Assembly (NCBI GenBank): GCA_024345305.1
Contig: BRON01000020.1
Location: forward strand, 496,001 to 560,000
Length of the DNA: 64,000 nucleotides
Direction of reading: 5' to 3'
Origin: Mrakia gelida
Lineage: Eukaryota; Basidiomycota; Tremellomycetes; Cystofilobasidiales; Mrakiaceae
Shown here piece by piece: positions 11,885 to 24,205 of the stretch. The position numbers were made by a program, and so were the translations under genes. The number at the start of each line of letters is the position of its first letter. The stretch's first letter is position 1. The notes under the pieces are model-generated. The model did not search any database. It was not told the DNA's origin and worked only from the letters and a program-made list of their open reading frames with translations.

Positions 11885-13601
11885 AGGAGGGTGGGTGGGA
11901 GGTGGGAGGAGGGGTGGGAGGAGAGACAATTGGGTTGGGTTGGGTCGGGTTGAGCGATGGATGTTGGTCTGAACCAGCTTCAGGAGAGGGAGATAGAGTG
12001 AAATAGAGTGTACCAAGCCAACCTCAGAGTTGATGTAGTCCCTGTCTCGTCTCTGGCTGGCGAAGCTGAGCGAGGGGAGAGTCTGGATCTGGTCGGTCGC
12101 GCGCGACGCGTCGTTCGAGTACAGTATCGTCGTTCTCGCAGACAAAGTCACAAATCTCCTCGAGTTCTTATTGCAGCTTCTCTTCTGATCTGCGCGTTTT
12201 TGGATTGATCTGAGAAATCAACGGAACGGAACGACGCAAGGCAGGGCAAAAGGGAAAGAGAGGCTTCGACGCGACCTGCGAGCTCGTCTCCCTCGAGATG
12301 AAGGCCGGAAGAAGATGCGTTACGATCGGTGATTTCTTGCAGAGCTCTAGCCGCCCTCGAGATCTGCTCTGCGTCGGCGACGTCTGGGTCTTCGTGCACA
12401 GGAAGCAAGTCGACGAGCTTTCGCGTTCGTGCTTCTCTCTTTCGAGCGTCAGTCGAGGAGTTCGCTGCAAGAGCCTGACTCAGACACGCATCTGAAACCC
12501 ATGGCGGCTGGACGACGCATTGAGGGACGGCGAATTTGGGAGGATCGAGGAAGGGAGACGAGACGCGTCGAGAGTCGTTCAAGGATTTCCTCGTTGACCT
12601 TACCTCGCGAGCTGAGCTGGGAGTCGCACACATCCTGTGGACGCACGCTTCATCAGAAGAACGATACGAGAGCGGGGCAGTGCAAGGTGAGGCTCAAGGG
12701 ACGAAGGACGCGTCGCCGCTTGGCGAGTCGAAGCTCGTCTCGCCTCCTCTCGGAGACTTTCCTCTGCTACCTTTTTTGCAACTCGACCTTCCTGGGAAGA
12801 GGCGAATAACGTTTTCGAGCTCATCAAACTCGGCTCCCCTGAGTTGCTCGCAACAAAGCCAGCTGATGACATTCAAAATTCAAAATTCATCAGCTCGCCT
12901 TGGGATCGATGAAACAAACCTCGACGCGTCCCGTCACGCGCAAAAGCCTGGATCTTCCTTCCTTCGCTCTCTTTCCATTACCAACTCGGAACGGCCTTTG
13001 TAGCAATTTTCCTTGGGCCCTCTTCTTTCCTTCTCCCTAGGTACGCTTTGGCGCGCGGGCGGACTGCTCTACAGCTTTTCTTCTCGCTTCCTCCTGCAGC
13101 TTCCCGTCGTCGTCGTTCAAGTTTTCTTCCCTCCTCGTGCTGTGGCCTTATCTCTCCCGAAGGAGGAATGCGTCGGCCCGAGGGAAGGACTCGTGTGGAG
13201 AGACCCTTGGAAAAAGACAACAGAAGCAGCAGCCAAGGTGGAGAGAGGAAGGAAGAAAGGAGCCGCGGCGGAGGATGAAAGTCGACATCGGACGCGTCTG
13301 AGAGAAAGAAGCAGCGAGAACTTTCGTACGTAGGAGCGGTCCACCCCTATCTCGTCGGTGGAGTTTTCATGACGCTTTAGGCTGCTCGGCAGTAGACAAA
13401 ACCTGCAAGTGCGTCACCGATAGCCCTGGATCTTCGCTTCAAGATTTGAAACGCGAGAGTCCAATCGTCTCGAATCCTTGGAAGGGAAATCGGGAGCCCA
13501 ACTCCCTCCTTCGCTGTTCTTGCTATCTCTTGCAATTGACCCACTCTCGTTCTCCCCTTCAACCACCACCCACTCCCTCTACCTTCTTTCTCTTTCTCTC
13601 C
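11885..13601. other. Long spacer without a supported gene
   Basis: About 1.7 kb. The first 150 bases are G-rich 3'-UTR-like sequence after the mitochondrial gene. Four GACGCGTC palindromes occur (about 12110, 12552, 12708, 13289). A 161-codon minus-strand frame at 12148-12633 has no motif, splice support or family resemblance. TTATCT (GATA-type) sites occur near 13147, compatible with nitrogen-regulated control of the permease, but this is only a short-motif match. Confidence 0.5.
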
Positions 13602-13757
13602 GTGAGTAACTTCCTTCTCTTCTCAGGCTGGCGTTCGTTTGTGGGGAAGATAGCGAAGGGACTCGATCGGGAGGAAGTGGAGGGAGCGAGGCTGAACTGA
13701 ACCCCTTCCCTCTTCTCTTCCCTTGGTTGTTTCTCTATCCTCTCTCTCTCCCTCCAG
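13602..13757 (+). promoter_or_regulatory. Probable 5'-UTR intron of the amino-acid permease
   Basis: A GTGAGTAAC donor at 13602 pairs with a pyrimidine-rich tract and CAG acceptor at 13755-13757, one base before the permease ATG. CTGAAC near 13690-13700 could be the branch. Typical splice signals support a leader intron, but no transcript evidence is available. Confidence 0.5.
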
Positions 13758-13758
13758 C

Positions 13759-16700
13759 ATGTCCGACAAAGACTTCGTCAAGGAGAAGAGCGACGCCGAT
13801 GCTCACGTCCGAGTGGCCTCCGCGGACAACAAATACTACGAGTGAGTTTTGCGAGGAGAGCGAGGGAAAGAGAACGACGGGAGCGAGATCGAAGCTGACT
13901 TTCCTTTCCGTCCTGTCTTTCCTCAGCCCTACCCAAGAGTCGATCTGGACTCGACTCGGTCTGAACGCTAGATCTTACACTCGAGCACCCGGACTCACCG
14001 AGTGAGTCTTTTTCTTCGTCTCAGCTCCTCAAGAAAAGTTACAACCCGAGAGGAGGCAGGCAGGCGCGTTTGGTTCGCCGGCTAAACTGACCTTTCCTCG
14101 TCCCGTTCTTCTCTTTTCTCTCTCTTTCGCTCGTCTACAGCCAAGGAGTCACTCACGGTACCGCCGCTGAGGATGCTGAGGGTCGACCCGCCAGCGCCAA
14201 CATTCTCCAGAAGAAGATGAAGCCCAGACAGTTCGTCGCCCTCCCTCTATCCCCTCGCGCTTGAAACTCGCGCCTCCTTGCCCGCTGACCTCCTGTTCTC
14301 CTTTTTCTCCCTGTTGGTCTTCATCAGTTTGCAGATGATTGCTGGTACGCATGCCTTCTCCTTTCTCATCTTGACCCTGTTGCTTTGAACAGGGCAACGA
14401 GAATATCCCTCTTCGAACGCTGACCTCGTCCTCTTCGCGTTTCGTTTTCGATGAATTAGTCGGAGGTTCCATCGGAACTGGTCTCTTCGTCGGAACTGGA
14501 TCTGCTCTTCGAAACGGAGGACCTGCTGGAGTTCTCATTGCTTGGGGTCTCATCGGTCTGATGTGAGTTTCGAGTACGAAGAAGAAAGACGCGTCGAGCT
14601 TCTACGAGTCAGACGAGACGCTGACGTCCCCCCTCCCTCTTCTACTTTCCTTCCCTGCCAGGTTGATCAACGTTACTCAAGTTCTCGGTGAAATGGCTAT
14701 CTTGTACCCTGTCTCTGGTGGATTCTACACGCTCACTGAGCGAATGGTCGACTCGTCTTTCGCTTTCGCCATGGTAAGCTCGCCTTCGCTTCTCTTTCCT
14801 CTTCTTCGTTCGCGAACACGGCTCACCTCCTTTTCTCTCTCTCACTTCTCAGGGATGGAACTACGTTCTTCAATGGGCCGTCGTCCTTCCTCTCGAGATT
14901 ACTGTCGCTGGAACCACCGTGCAATACTGGACTGGAGAGAGCGTTCCCATCGGAGCCTGGATCACCGTCTTCTTCGCCGTCATCGTGATAGCGTCCATGT
15001 TCGGAACGCTTGGATTTGCGGAGGAGGAGTTCTGGTCTTCGTGCCTCAAGCTCTCCGTCGTCATCATTTTCATCGTTACCGGAATCGTCTGTGAGTCGCC
15101 CCCACGCGACCCTCCGATTCGAACCGTCGCTGACCCTCGACTCTCCTGTTCCTTTTCTGCGCTCACTCAGGCATCTGCGGAGGAGGACCTTCTGATGGAG
15201 CCTACTCTTCGTACTCTGGAGGAGCCAAGTGGAAGGATCCCGGAGGATTCGCCAACGGATTCAAAGGAGTTTGTGGTGAGTCGTCTCGACGCTCGAACGA
15301 GACCTCGCCGAACGCGGCTCGAGCTGACCTTTCCCCTCCCTCTCTCTCCTCTCAGCTGTATTCGTAACCGCCGCTTTCTCTTTCGCTGGAACCGAGTTGG
15401 TTGGTCTTGCTGCTTCTGAGACTCCCAACCCCCGAGAGTCGATGCCTGGAGCCGTCAAGGGAACTTTCGTGAGCACCTTCTCGCCTCGTCGTCTTCTCTT
15501 TTCGTTCTCATACTGACATCGCCTCTTCCTCGACGGCTTCAGTGGCGAATCACCATCATCTACATCTCTTCCCTCACCATCATTGGTCTTATGATCCCCT
15601 ACACTGAGCCTCGACTCCTCGGTGGAAGCGGAGCTGGTGAGTTCGAACTCGATCCTCGACGCGTCTCTTCCGAGCTCGATCTGACCTCGCCCTCTCCCAT
15701 TCTTTCCTCCCTTTCTTCTTCTGCTCTCGCTCTCCCTTCCCTCGCTCCTTCTCTGTCATCTCTCAGCCGCCTCGCCTTTCGTTATTGCCATGCTCGACGC
15801 TGGACTCAACGGAATGGACCACCTCATCAACGCTACCATCTGCATCTCCGTCCTCTCCATCGGTCTTTCTTGCGTCTACGCTGGATCCAGGACTCTTACC
15901 GCTCTCGCTGAGACTGGTTACGCTCCCAAAGTCTTCACCTACGTCGACCGAGCTGGACGACCTCTTTGGTCTGTCATCTTCATCCTCGCCTTCTCTCCCA
16001 TCGCCTACGCCAACGTGAGTTCAGTTTCATTTTCTTCGGAATCCTCGAGAGACGCTCAACGTCGGAAGAACCCGATCCACTGACACGCCTCGTCTTCTCT
16101 TTCCCCCTCTCAGGTCGCCGATGTTGGAAGCACCGTCTTCGACTGGCTCCTCGCGCTTTCCGGTCTTTCGACTCTCTTCACCTGGGCTGCTATCTGCCTC
16201 ACCCAGTGAGTCTTCTCCCCAAACCGAGTCGAATCTCCTCCCTCCTCGTCCCCTTCGACCTCTCACTGACCGACTACCCTCTTTTCTCTCCTATTACAGC
16301 ATTCGATTCAGAAGGGCGTGGAAAGTGCAGGGACACAGTCTCAAGGAGCTTCCTTTCCAGGCCATGGGAGGAGTCTACGGCAGTTGGTTTGGGTTGATAC
16401 TCATTATCCTCGTGATCATCGCTCAATTCTACATCGCTGTCTGGCCTATCGGAGGAATGGTGAGTCTCGCCACGTTCTCTCGCGACGTGAACTCGACCTG
16501 ACCGCGTCTTCTTTCCCTTCTCCTCCCTCTCAGGACCCCGACGGTCAGCTCGTTGCTCAGACTTTCTTCAAGACCTTCCTCGCAATGCCCATCCTCATCG
16601 CCTTCTACATCGTCGGATACAGTGCGTGCAAGCTTCCCCGCCGAACGAACCCTCGTCGTCTTCGTCGCCTCGAACCCAAACTGACCTTCTTTCTTCCTCT

Positions 16701-16956
16701 TCTTTCCCAGTCTGGAAGCGAAAGCTCCCCTACAGGGCTTCCGAGATCGATCTCGATACCGGCCGAAAGTCCTGGTTGACCGTCGAGGGTGAGTTCAGAA
16801 CCCTTTTCCCCTCGGAGACAAAGAGAGAACGCGTTCGCTGACTTCGTTCATCCCTTTTCCTTTCGCCTTCTTGCAGAGATGGACGCCTACCGCGCCGAGA
16901 GGAGACTCGCTCCTTGGCACATTCGACTCTACCGAATGCTCTTCACCAGCTCTTAG
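13759..16956 (+). CDS. General amino-acid permease (AAT/YAT family)
   Basis: Plasma-membrane proton-coupled amino-acid importer with about 12 helices. Exons: 13759-13841, 13927-14001, 14141-14230, 14328-14344, 14460-14562, 14662-14773, 14853-15090, 15171-15275, 15356-15468, 15543-15636, 15767-16014, 16114-16205, 16300-16459, 16534-16621, 16711-16788, 16877-16956; 1776 bases, 591 residues. The diagnostic first helix [20 protein letters not shown] is present, split by introns that leave a 17-base exon 4. Also seen: the [13 protein letters not shown] helix, [17 protein letters not shown] (family signature) and [11 protein letters not shown]. The N-terminal 75 residues are cytosolic with several Lys that could be ubiquitinated. 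Substrate range cannot be fixed; a broad GAP1-like carrier is the likeliest. A vacuolar amino-acid transporter follows directly. Confidence 0.93.
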
Positions 16957-17322
16957 TTCGCTCGCTTCCCGTTTGCTTCTCTTTTTTTCGCTCGTCGGCA
17001 AGGAGGCGTGGAGAGGGACGCGAGGAGCGAGGTCGTCCCTTTCCTTTTTCGGTTGCTATCTTAGTTCTCGTTTATCGTTTTGTATTAGCTTTTCAATACA
17101 GCAGGAGATGAATACATCCCATCTCTTTCTTTTCACTACCATCTTCTCGTCCTGAAAGAAAGCAAGAAAGTCTATCAGGAGCGGAGACTAAATCGACGTC
17201 CCTCGCCCTCCTCCGACGAACTGTTTGAAAGAGCTGGCCGTTGGTCCTCGCTTCTCCTCCCATACAGCCATCTGCTCCCACACACTCCTTCCTCTTTTCG
17301 CTCCCTCACCCTTCTCGAGGCC
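16957..17322. other. Spacer, permease 3'-UTR and AVT promoter
   Basis: The first 150 bases look like a 3'-UTR, T-rich around 17060-17100 where cleavage may occur. The rest is CT-rich leader for the next gene. No gene is seen. Confidence 0.5.
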
Positions 17323-20300
17323 ATGTCATTCCCTAAACCTATATCCCTACCTTCCTCTCCCGGCAGAGGAGGAGGACTCGCTCCTCCAGGATCGAACCCA
17401 GGTTCCTTCACTCCTGCGTCCTCGATCCCCAACATTCCCCTCCGAGTCCCCTCCCCTCGTCCTTCACCCAACTCTTCAGGCGTTCAGACTCCTCTAGGAG
17501 AGAGGAGGGCTATTCCTCTAGCGGGAAGTGCTGCTTTGGGAGGCCTGGGAGAGGCTAGCGGTCTCTCCACGAGTCTCCAACAGAGGGCAGGCTCAGGAGC
17601 GTTGGCGGCGGACGCTGGACCTTCTGGCGTTTTGACTCCGAACTCTATAACGAGGTGAGTCGACATGGAGTCTCTATTGGGTTCTGAAGGTGCTGGGTGG
17701 GGGAGGTGTCTCTACGGACAGAAGCGAAGCAGGAGGAGTCGAGCTCAACTCGAGATGGGTCCTTCTTCGACGTCAGCGTGTTGAACGACGTCGACTCCGC
17801 CCAACCTGGGGAGACAGGAAGATTTTCATGAATCTCTGTTAGGCTCATCAACACCCTGTCTTCTCGAACACGCCCTCGCCCTGCTCTCTGACATGCCTTA
17901 TCTCTCTCCTCGTCGGTTCGCTGACTCGACGATCCCCCTCCTCCTCCTCCCCTTCCCCTCTCCCCTCTCTCTGCAGCCCCTCCTCCAATCGACCAGATCC
18001 TTTCTCGGAAGCCTTCGACATCAAGGATGTCTCCGAAGAGGACAAGCTTCGAATCCTCTCGAAACATCTCGTCTCAGCTCAAGAACGTCGAGCTTCAGCA
18101 GCCCCGACGCCCGAACCTCCATTCCCTTCCTCCTCCGCCCTGCACCACAACGAGAGCGGAATCAGCATCGGAAGCAGCGACGGAGTCAACAGGAGTGCCA
18201 TGGGACCTGGAGAGGATGGGACTGAGGAGTTCACTCTGCCCTACGACTCTCATGGAGGAGACGTCACGTTCGTCCAACCTTCCTCTCCTTCCATCCTTCG
18301 CGCGTGTGAGCTCGCTCCCTTCTGGAACTCTCGACTGACTTGCCGCCCTCTTGGTTCTTCGCACTCAGTCACGACCTCTACAAGTGGGCTCAAGATCACG
18401 GACCTCAGTCAGCAGCTATCAGGAAGACTCGTTCAGCTTCCTTCTCTCATCCCTCTCGTCCAAGAAACACCTCAGCCGATTCGACGTTCCAACACATCAA
18501 GGAGCCCGGAGGATTCCGACGAGCTTTCATTCGAAACAAGGCTCTCGAGAGAGGAGAGGAGGGTCCTAGGGTCCTCAGGAGTACCATCGAGTTCCTCTAC
18601 CTGTTCGGACACTTCGTGAGTAGCCGTGAGCGGAGTGAGATCGGAGGGACGAAAGAAGGAGCGCCGAAGCTGACCTCGCCTTGTCCTCCTCTTCTTTCCT
18701 TCTCAAATAGGCCGGAGAAGACCTCGAGGAGGAGGACGAGGACGACGAAGACGATGAGGGACCCATTCTTCCCTCTATCAACACCGTTCTCAACACCGAG
18801 TCGACTCCTTTGCTTGGAGCATCGACAGCGACGTCGCGAGCCAAGATGTCGAGGTCGCTTTCACGAAGGAGGAAACCTGGAACGGACGTTCGTGGCACTG
18901 CTTCTGTGACGGATGGTGAGTCTCTCGAACCTGTTGTTTTGTCTCGCTCGCATGCTGATCTGTCTTTCCTTCTCTCAGCTGTCTTCATGCTGCTCAAAGC
19001 CTTCATCGGAACCGGAGGTTCGTCGTCGTTCCCTCCCTCCTCCCCGCTTCGTCGCGCCTTTCCAGTCTGACCTCTCTCTCCTGCTTCTCCAGTCCTCTTC
19101 ATGGGACGAGCCTTCTTCAACGTTCGTCATCCTTCCCTTTCTCGCGTTCCAAACACTCGCTGACTTTCGTCTCCTCCTCGAACGCGTCGAACCGAACAGG
19201 GAGGTATCCTCTTCTCGTCCTGTATCCTCCTCGGAATCGGATTCCTCTCCCTTTGGTCCTTCCTACTCCTCGTCAAGACTCGAGCTGTCGTCCCTGGATC
19301 GTTCGGAGACATCGGAGGAACCCTCTACGGAAGCTGGATGAGGACGGTCATTCTCGCCAGCATCGCCTTCTCCCAAATTGGTTTCGTCGCTGCTTACACC
19401 ATCTTCGGTCAGTTAGCTCTCTCCCTCGATCGCCGAGTAGTCACTGCTGACTGTACATGTCGTTCTTAGTCGCGGAGAACCTCCAGGCCTTCTTCCTCGC
19501 CGTCACCGACGGAGCGAGGTTGATCGACGTCAAGTGGTTGATCCTCGCGCAGATGGCCATCTTCCTCCCTCTCAGTCTCGTTCGATCTTTGACGAAACTC
19601 AGTGGGACCGCTCTCATCGCTGATGCTTTCATCCTCGTCGGTCGTGAGTCTCCGTCCAGCTCCTTCCCTCGCTCGTTTGCTCTGAAGATTGACGTGTCTC
19701 GCTTCTTTCTCCTCGTTTCCCAGTCGTCTACATCGCCTCGAACGAAGTCTCGGTACTCGCCACCTCTGGAATGGCCGACGTCAAGCTCTTCAACCCTACT
19801 GAATACCCTCTGCTCATCGGGTGAGTTCGATCTTCACGGCTCGTCGTCGCGTTCGAGACGGTTGCTCACTTGACTCTTCGTCTCCCTTCCAGAACCGCCG
19901 TCTTTGCCTTCGAGGGAATCGGACTTGTTCTCCCCATCTACGAGAGCATGGAGAAGCCAGAACAGTTCACTGGAGCTCTCTCGGGAGTCATGGCTGGTAT
20001 CTCTGGTGAGTTTTCGAACAACTCTCTGTCGTCGAGTTTTCTTCGCTCGAACTGACGCCCGTTTCTCTCGCTCTCAGTGCTCTTCGCCGGAGCTGGAGTC
20101 CTCTCGTACGCTGCCTACGGATCCGAAGTCAAGACGGTGGTCATCTCGAACCTTCCTCAAGATCGGAAGTTCGTGCAGGTCGTTCAGGTTCGTCTCTCTT
20201 TTTTCCCTGCCTGATCGCGAGTTTGCCTCGCTGACCTTCGCTTTCTCGTCGTACTATCAGTTCCTTTACTCCCTCGCCATTCTTCTTTCGACTCCTCTTC

Positions 20301-20843
20301 AACTCTTCCCCGCTGTCAGGATCATGGAGAACGGACTGCTGCCCAAGAGCGGGAAGAAGAACCACAAGGTGAGTCGCGTCGTGTCGCTCCTTTGCTCGTC
20401 GTCTTCCTCGTTTTCGTCGAACTTCCCCTGATACCATCACTCTCTCTTCCCTCCCTTCGTAGGTCAAGTGGCAGAAGAACCTCTTCCGAGCCTTCACCGT
20501 CACGGGCTGCATGATTCTCGCGTGGCTCGGATCCAACGACCTCGACAAGTTCGTCTCCATCGTCGGATCCTTCGCCTGCATTCCTCTTTGCTACATCTAC
20601 GTGAGTACACTTCTCCATTCTCGCTTGTATACTCGGCTCAAAGTTGTCGAGTTGCGAACCGAAGCCTGATCCTCTCCCTCCTCGTTCTTCTCCCCGTCGC
20701 AGCCTCCCATGCTCCATCTTCGCTCGGGATCCCACCTCTCTCGAACGGCCAAGGCCCTCGACTACGCTCTCATCGTGTTCGGATTCGTCGCCGCCATCTA
20801 CACGACGTACCAGACCCTCGCGTTGATGGTGAAGTCGGGCTAG
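17323..20843 (+). CDS. Vacuolar amino-acid transporter, AVT3/AVT4 type
   Basis: Member of the amino acid/auxin permease (SLC36-like) family that exports neutral amino acids from the vacuole. Exons: 17323-17654, 17977-18267, 18369-18615, 18711-18915, 18979-19017, 19093-19121, 19200-19407, 19470-19643, 19724-19820, 19893-20005, 20078-20187, 20261-20368, 20463-20600, 20703-20843; 2232 bases, 743 residues. The first ~355 residues are a cytosolic tail rich in Ser/Pro/Gly, with an acidic EEEDEDDEDDE stretch, as in yeast Avt3/Avt4. The transporter core starts at VFMLLKAFIGTGVLF and continues through TAVFAFEGIGLVLPIYESM, the family signature in the middle helix, and SVLFAGAGVLSYAAYG. Two very short exons (39 and 29 bases) encode the first helix. 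Intron 1 is 322 bases. Its neighbour imports amino acids at the cell surface, so both touch amino-acid storage. Confidence 0.92.
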
Positions 20844-21098
20844 TCGACTCTTGGTCTTGGTTCGTTTCGTTCGTGACGGAAGGTCGTTGGAGTTTAGGTG
20901 GAACCGCTTTAGATATTACTCTTGCTTTGTAGATCTACTTCTGATTGCATGCACACGCTTCTCGTCGAGTCAGTCTTCGTGGGAAAGCAAGAAAGACAAA
21001 GAGAGGGAGGGCGAAGCAGCGACGCGGATCGAAACCAAAGTCAGCTCGGATTCGCTTCCCTCCTCCTTCCCTAACCACCGACCCCTCCATCCGCTCGA
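20844..21098. other. Short spacer
   Basis: The 255 bases between the AVT stop and the CLP1 start hold the terminator and promoter. GAAGGTCG-type sequence and a T-rich patch (about 20920-20945) are visible. No gene. Confidence 0.5.
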
Positions 21099-23765
21099 AT
21101 GAACTCTTCCGTCCTCGCCCCCCCTACTCAGCCATGGACCCTTGAGCCCGAGTCGGAATATAGGTTCGAGCTCGACCCTGGGGAAGCTATAGCTATCAAG
21201 GTTCGTCTCTCGACCTCACCTCCTTCCCTTCCCTCGAGGCTGACCCTCGCTCGTCCCTTCCTCCACCCCTTTCCTATAGATCACCCGCGGCCAAGCGGAA
21301 GTATACGGAGCTGAGCTCGCTCCTAATCGATGGTATCACTTTGTCGCGGAGTGCAAAGCTGCCGTTTTCTCGTGGGAAGGATGCGAGATCGAGATGAGTA
21401 CAAAGCTCTCCTTCTTCTCGTTTGCTTTTGTTCAAGTTCGAGAGATCCTATGTGCTTGTAGAGACGGAGAAGAAGGCCCTCGATGTATCGTTTCCGGAGC
21501 TTCCAGGCTTGCTTGGATCTTGAAAGGAAGGCAGGAGAGGGAGGGAAGGGAAGGAAGGAGTTCTTCTGAGCTCGAGCTCACCTTCGCCACCTCCCCTTCC
21601 CGCCTTCACTTTTCGCCTGCTCGTCTTCAAGTATAGTTGCTACTTCGACAAGATCAGAAGCTCCTCACCTTCTTCTCCCCGTCCCCTCGCCCAGTCATCC
21701 AACTCTTCAAAGCTAACTCCCTCTCCTTCCCTTCTTCCCTCCCTCCTCCACGTCGCAGGCAGTCCCTCAACCGAATACCTCTCTACCGAAACCAACCTCC
21801 CTGCCCTCTCCAACCTCCATCTCGCCCTCGAATCCCATCGCCTACGCTCTCGCCGGTACCAACTCCTACGAGCCAAGAAACTCTCCCTCCTCTCTCCCTC
21901 CGAACGAACCAAAGCTCTCGCGAACGAGGACGAGTGGACGGGACTCGACTTCGAAGCCGACGCACCGAGAGTGATGGTTCTCGGACCTGAGGGGAGTGGG
22001 AAGAGTACGGTCGTCAAGACGCTGCTGAACTGGACGACGAGAGCGGGGAGGGATTGGAGACCTATCCTCGTTAATCTGGATCCTTCGGAAGTGAGTCGTG
22101 CCCTCCTTCGTCGTTCCAGTGCTTCTCTTTCCTCCCCTGACCTCGTACCCGCTCTTCTCTTTTTTCCCAGTCACCATCAACCCCACCCGGAACGCTCTCT
22201 CTAACTCCCTTAACCCACCCAACCGTCCTCTCCTCTCCAGCCAACGCTCTCGGCTCCCCTCTCCCAACCGGTCCTCCTCCCTCCCTCTCCTCAACCCTCA
22301 CTCCTCTTCTCTGGTGGTACGGTCACTCCGCACCCGGCCAGCCTGGACGAACAAGACTCTGGCAGACGCTCGTTGGGGATATCGCTGAAACGTGGGAGGC
22401 GAAGAGGAAGGAGGATCGAGTGAGAGCGAGCGCTGGGTTGATCGTTGATACGAATGGGAGGTTCGTGGAGCCTGGGTTGGGTGGGGAAGGGCATGGAGCG
22501 GGGAAGCACGCTTTTGTGAGGGAGGTGGTGGATGGGTTCAAGAGTGAGTTTGGTTTCGGATGAAGAACGAAGGAGGGAAGAACGACGACGCGACGCCGAC
22601 CCGAATCGAACTGACCTCGTTTTCACGCGCTTCTCACTTCAAAAGTCAACACCCTCATCATCGTCGGACACGAGAAACTCCACATGGAGATGCAACGGAT
22701 GTTCGGAGGTCCCTCGTCGCGGATCAAAGTCATCAAGCTTCCCAAATCAGGAGGAGTGAGTTGACTCGTCTTGTCTCGTCCTCTCTTCGTCTCTTTTCTT
22801 CCTTCCTCCTCTCCCTCCCGTCATCTCATCTTCGAACGCTCACTCCACCCCTCCTTCTTCTTCGTCCGCTTCCTGACAGGTCGTCGACCACGACGCCGCC
22901 TACCGCTCTCGAGCTCAAGCCCTCCAAATCCGATCCTACTTCTACGGCGACCCTCCTTCCCCTCCGGCTCTCAAAGCTCTCGCTGGGTCCTCGGCGATGT
23001 CGAACACGAACGGAAGCGGAGCGGAGGATCTGAGTCCACACTCTTCGGTTATCAAGTTTGAGGATTTGGCGATCTACAGGGTTGGGGAAGGTGCGTTCTC
23101 CATTTCGCTTTCGTTTCGACGCGTTCGAGTTCCTTCACTCGCTGACTGACTTTGCCTCTCCCACTCCGCTCCTCGTCTTCTTCCCATCCACTCCACAGAG
23201 TACATCGCCCCCTCCTCCGCCCTCCCAATCGGAGCCTCCCGAACCATCTCGGAAACCCAACTCGTCAAAGTCGACCCTTCCCTCCCAGCACACGAATCTC
23301 GACTCCTCAACGCTCTGCTCGCGCTCGTTCGGGTGCCTGCTTCGGCTCTTCCCCCGTCGGGTGGGGAGGATAGGAAGCCTGTGATTGGGGGAGGTGGGGA
23401 TGTGAAGATGGAGGAGCACGTGGCAGCGGTGGAAGGGGAGGTGGTGGAGGGTGAGATGGGAGAGGAGTTGGCGAAGAGTGAGATTGCTGGGTTTGTGGTT
23501 ATGTGAGTTGGCCCTTTCTTTATTTCTCTTACTCCCTCAGCTGCCGGCTTGGATTCTCTCTCGTCGCCCTCTGGCTCTTTGTTTTCGAACGAAACGAAAC
23601 TGACGCGTCGACTTCCTTCTTTCGGTTTTGTTCTCTCGCGTCGTTTCTCCTCGCAGCACCGCCATCGACACGGTTCGCAAGAAGTTTACGATCCTTTCTC
23701 CCAACCCTGGGAAGCTCCCTAGTCGGACGGCGTTGGTGGGTGGGTTTGAGTGGCAGGAGATGTAG
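21099..23765 (+). CDS. CLP1: mRNA cleavage and polyadenylation factor CLP1
   Basis: Nuclear subunit of cleavage factor IA that joins pre-mRNA 3'-end processing, related to polynucleotide kinases. Exons: 21099-21200, 21280-21397, 21759-22090, 22171-22543, 22646-22755, 22880-23090, 23199-23502, 23657-23765; 1659 bases, 552 residues. N-terminal domain: ELDPGEAIAIK, GQAEVYGAELA and FSWEGCEIE. The P-loop GPEGSGKST is at residues 149-157, followed by LVNLDPSE. Central domain: NTLIIVGHEKLHMEMQR. C-terminal domain: TAIDTVRKKFTILSPNPGKLPSRTALVG-like ending, fully typical. Intron 2 is 361 bases, long for this locus, but the join gives the expected short linker into STEYLSTET. There is a family-specific insert of about 70 residues before the last domain. 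No missing key residue was noticed. Confidence 0.94.
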
Positions 23766-24205
23766 TGTTCTTCTTGATCTTCGTTCTTTCGCGTCGTTCT
23801 GTTTTGCTTCGAGATGCATGAGACGTATATTATTCGATACTCTTGGTGCCTTCAGAAGAATAGCCATCCTGACATGAATCTACCTGCAAGAACACCTGAA
23901 ATTGCGTCCGTCCAGGACGGCAAAACTGACCAAAAAATTGCAACGACGCGAGCTGGACGCGAACGCTCGTCCGTCCCTCTTTGCCCTCCTGTCAGGTCTC
24001 CGATGTTGGAAGCAGCACCCAGCTACAGCCAAACTGACAAACTCTCTGCCCCCGTCAGAAAAGCTGTGTTCATCCAAACGAGAACCGGCACGGACGAGAG
24101 CCGAGAGCGCTGAACAACCTCCCTCCCCTCCCAAGCCTTTCCTGTCTCTCACCCAACCATCACCCTCTCTCTCCCGCCCCCAACCCTCACTCCTTTCATT
24201 CCAGG
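23766..24205. other. Spacer, CLP1 3'-UTR and next promoter
   Basis: About 440 bases. The distal half is strongly pyrimidine-rich and ends in TTCCAG one base before the next ATG, which may be the acceptor of a 5'-UTR intron. No gene is seen. Confidence 0.4.

Noticed and set aside
12148..12633. 161-codon minus-strand frame in a spacer
   Set aside because: Has a start and stop and looks mildly protein-like, but there is no splice context, motif or neighbour logic, and it contains the GACGCGTC spacer palindrome.
8440..20843. Secondary-metabolite or nitrogen-use gene cluster
   Set aside because: Neighbouring genes are core housekeeping functions (complex I assembly, 3'-end processing, vacuole). 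No backbone biosynthetic enzyme or pathway regulator is present.
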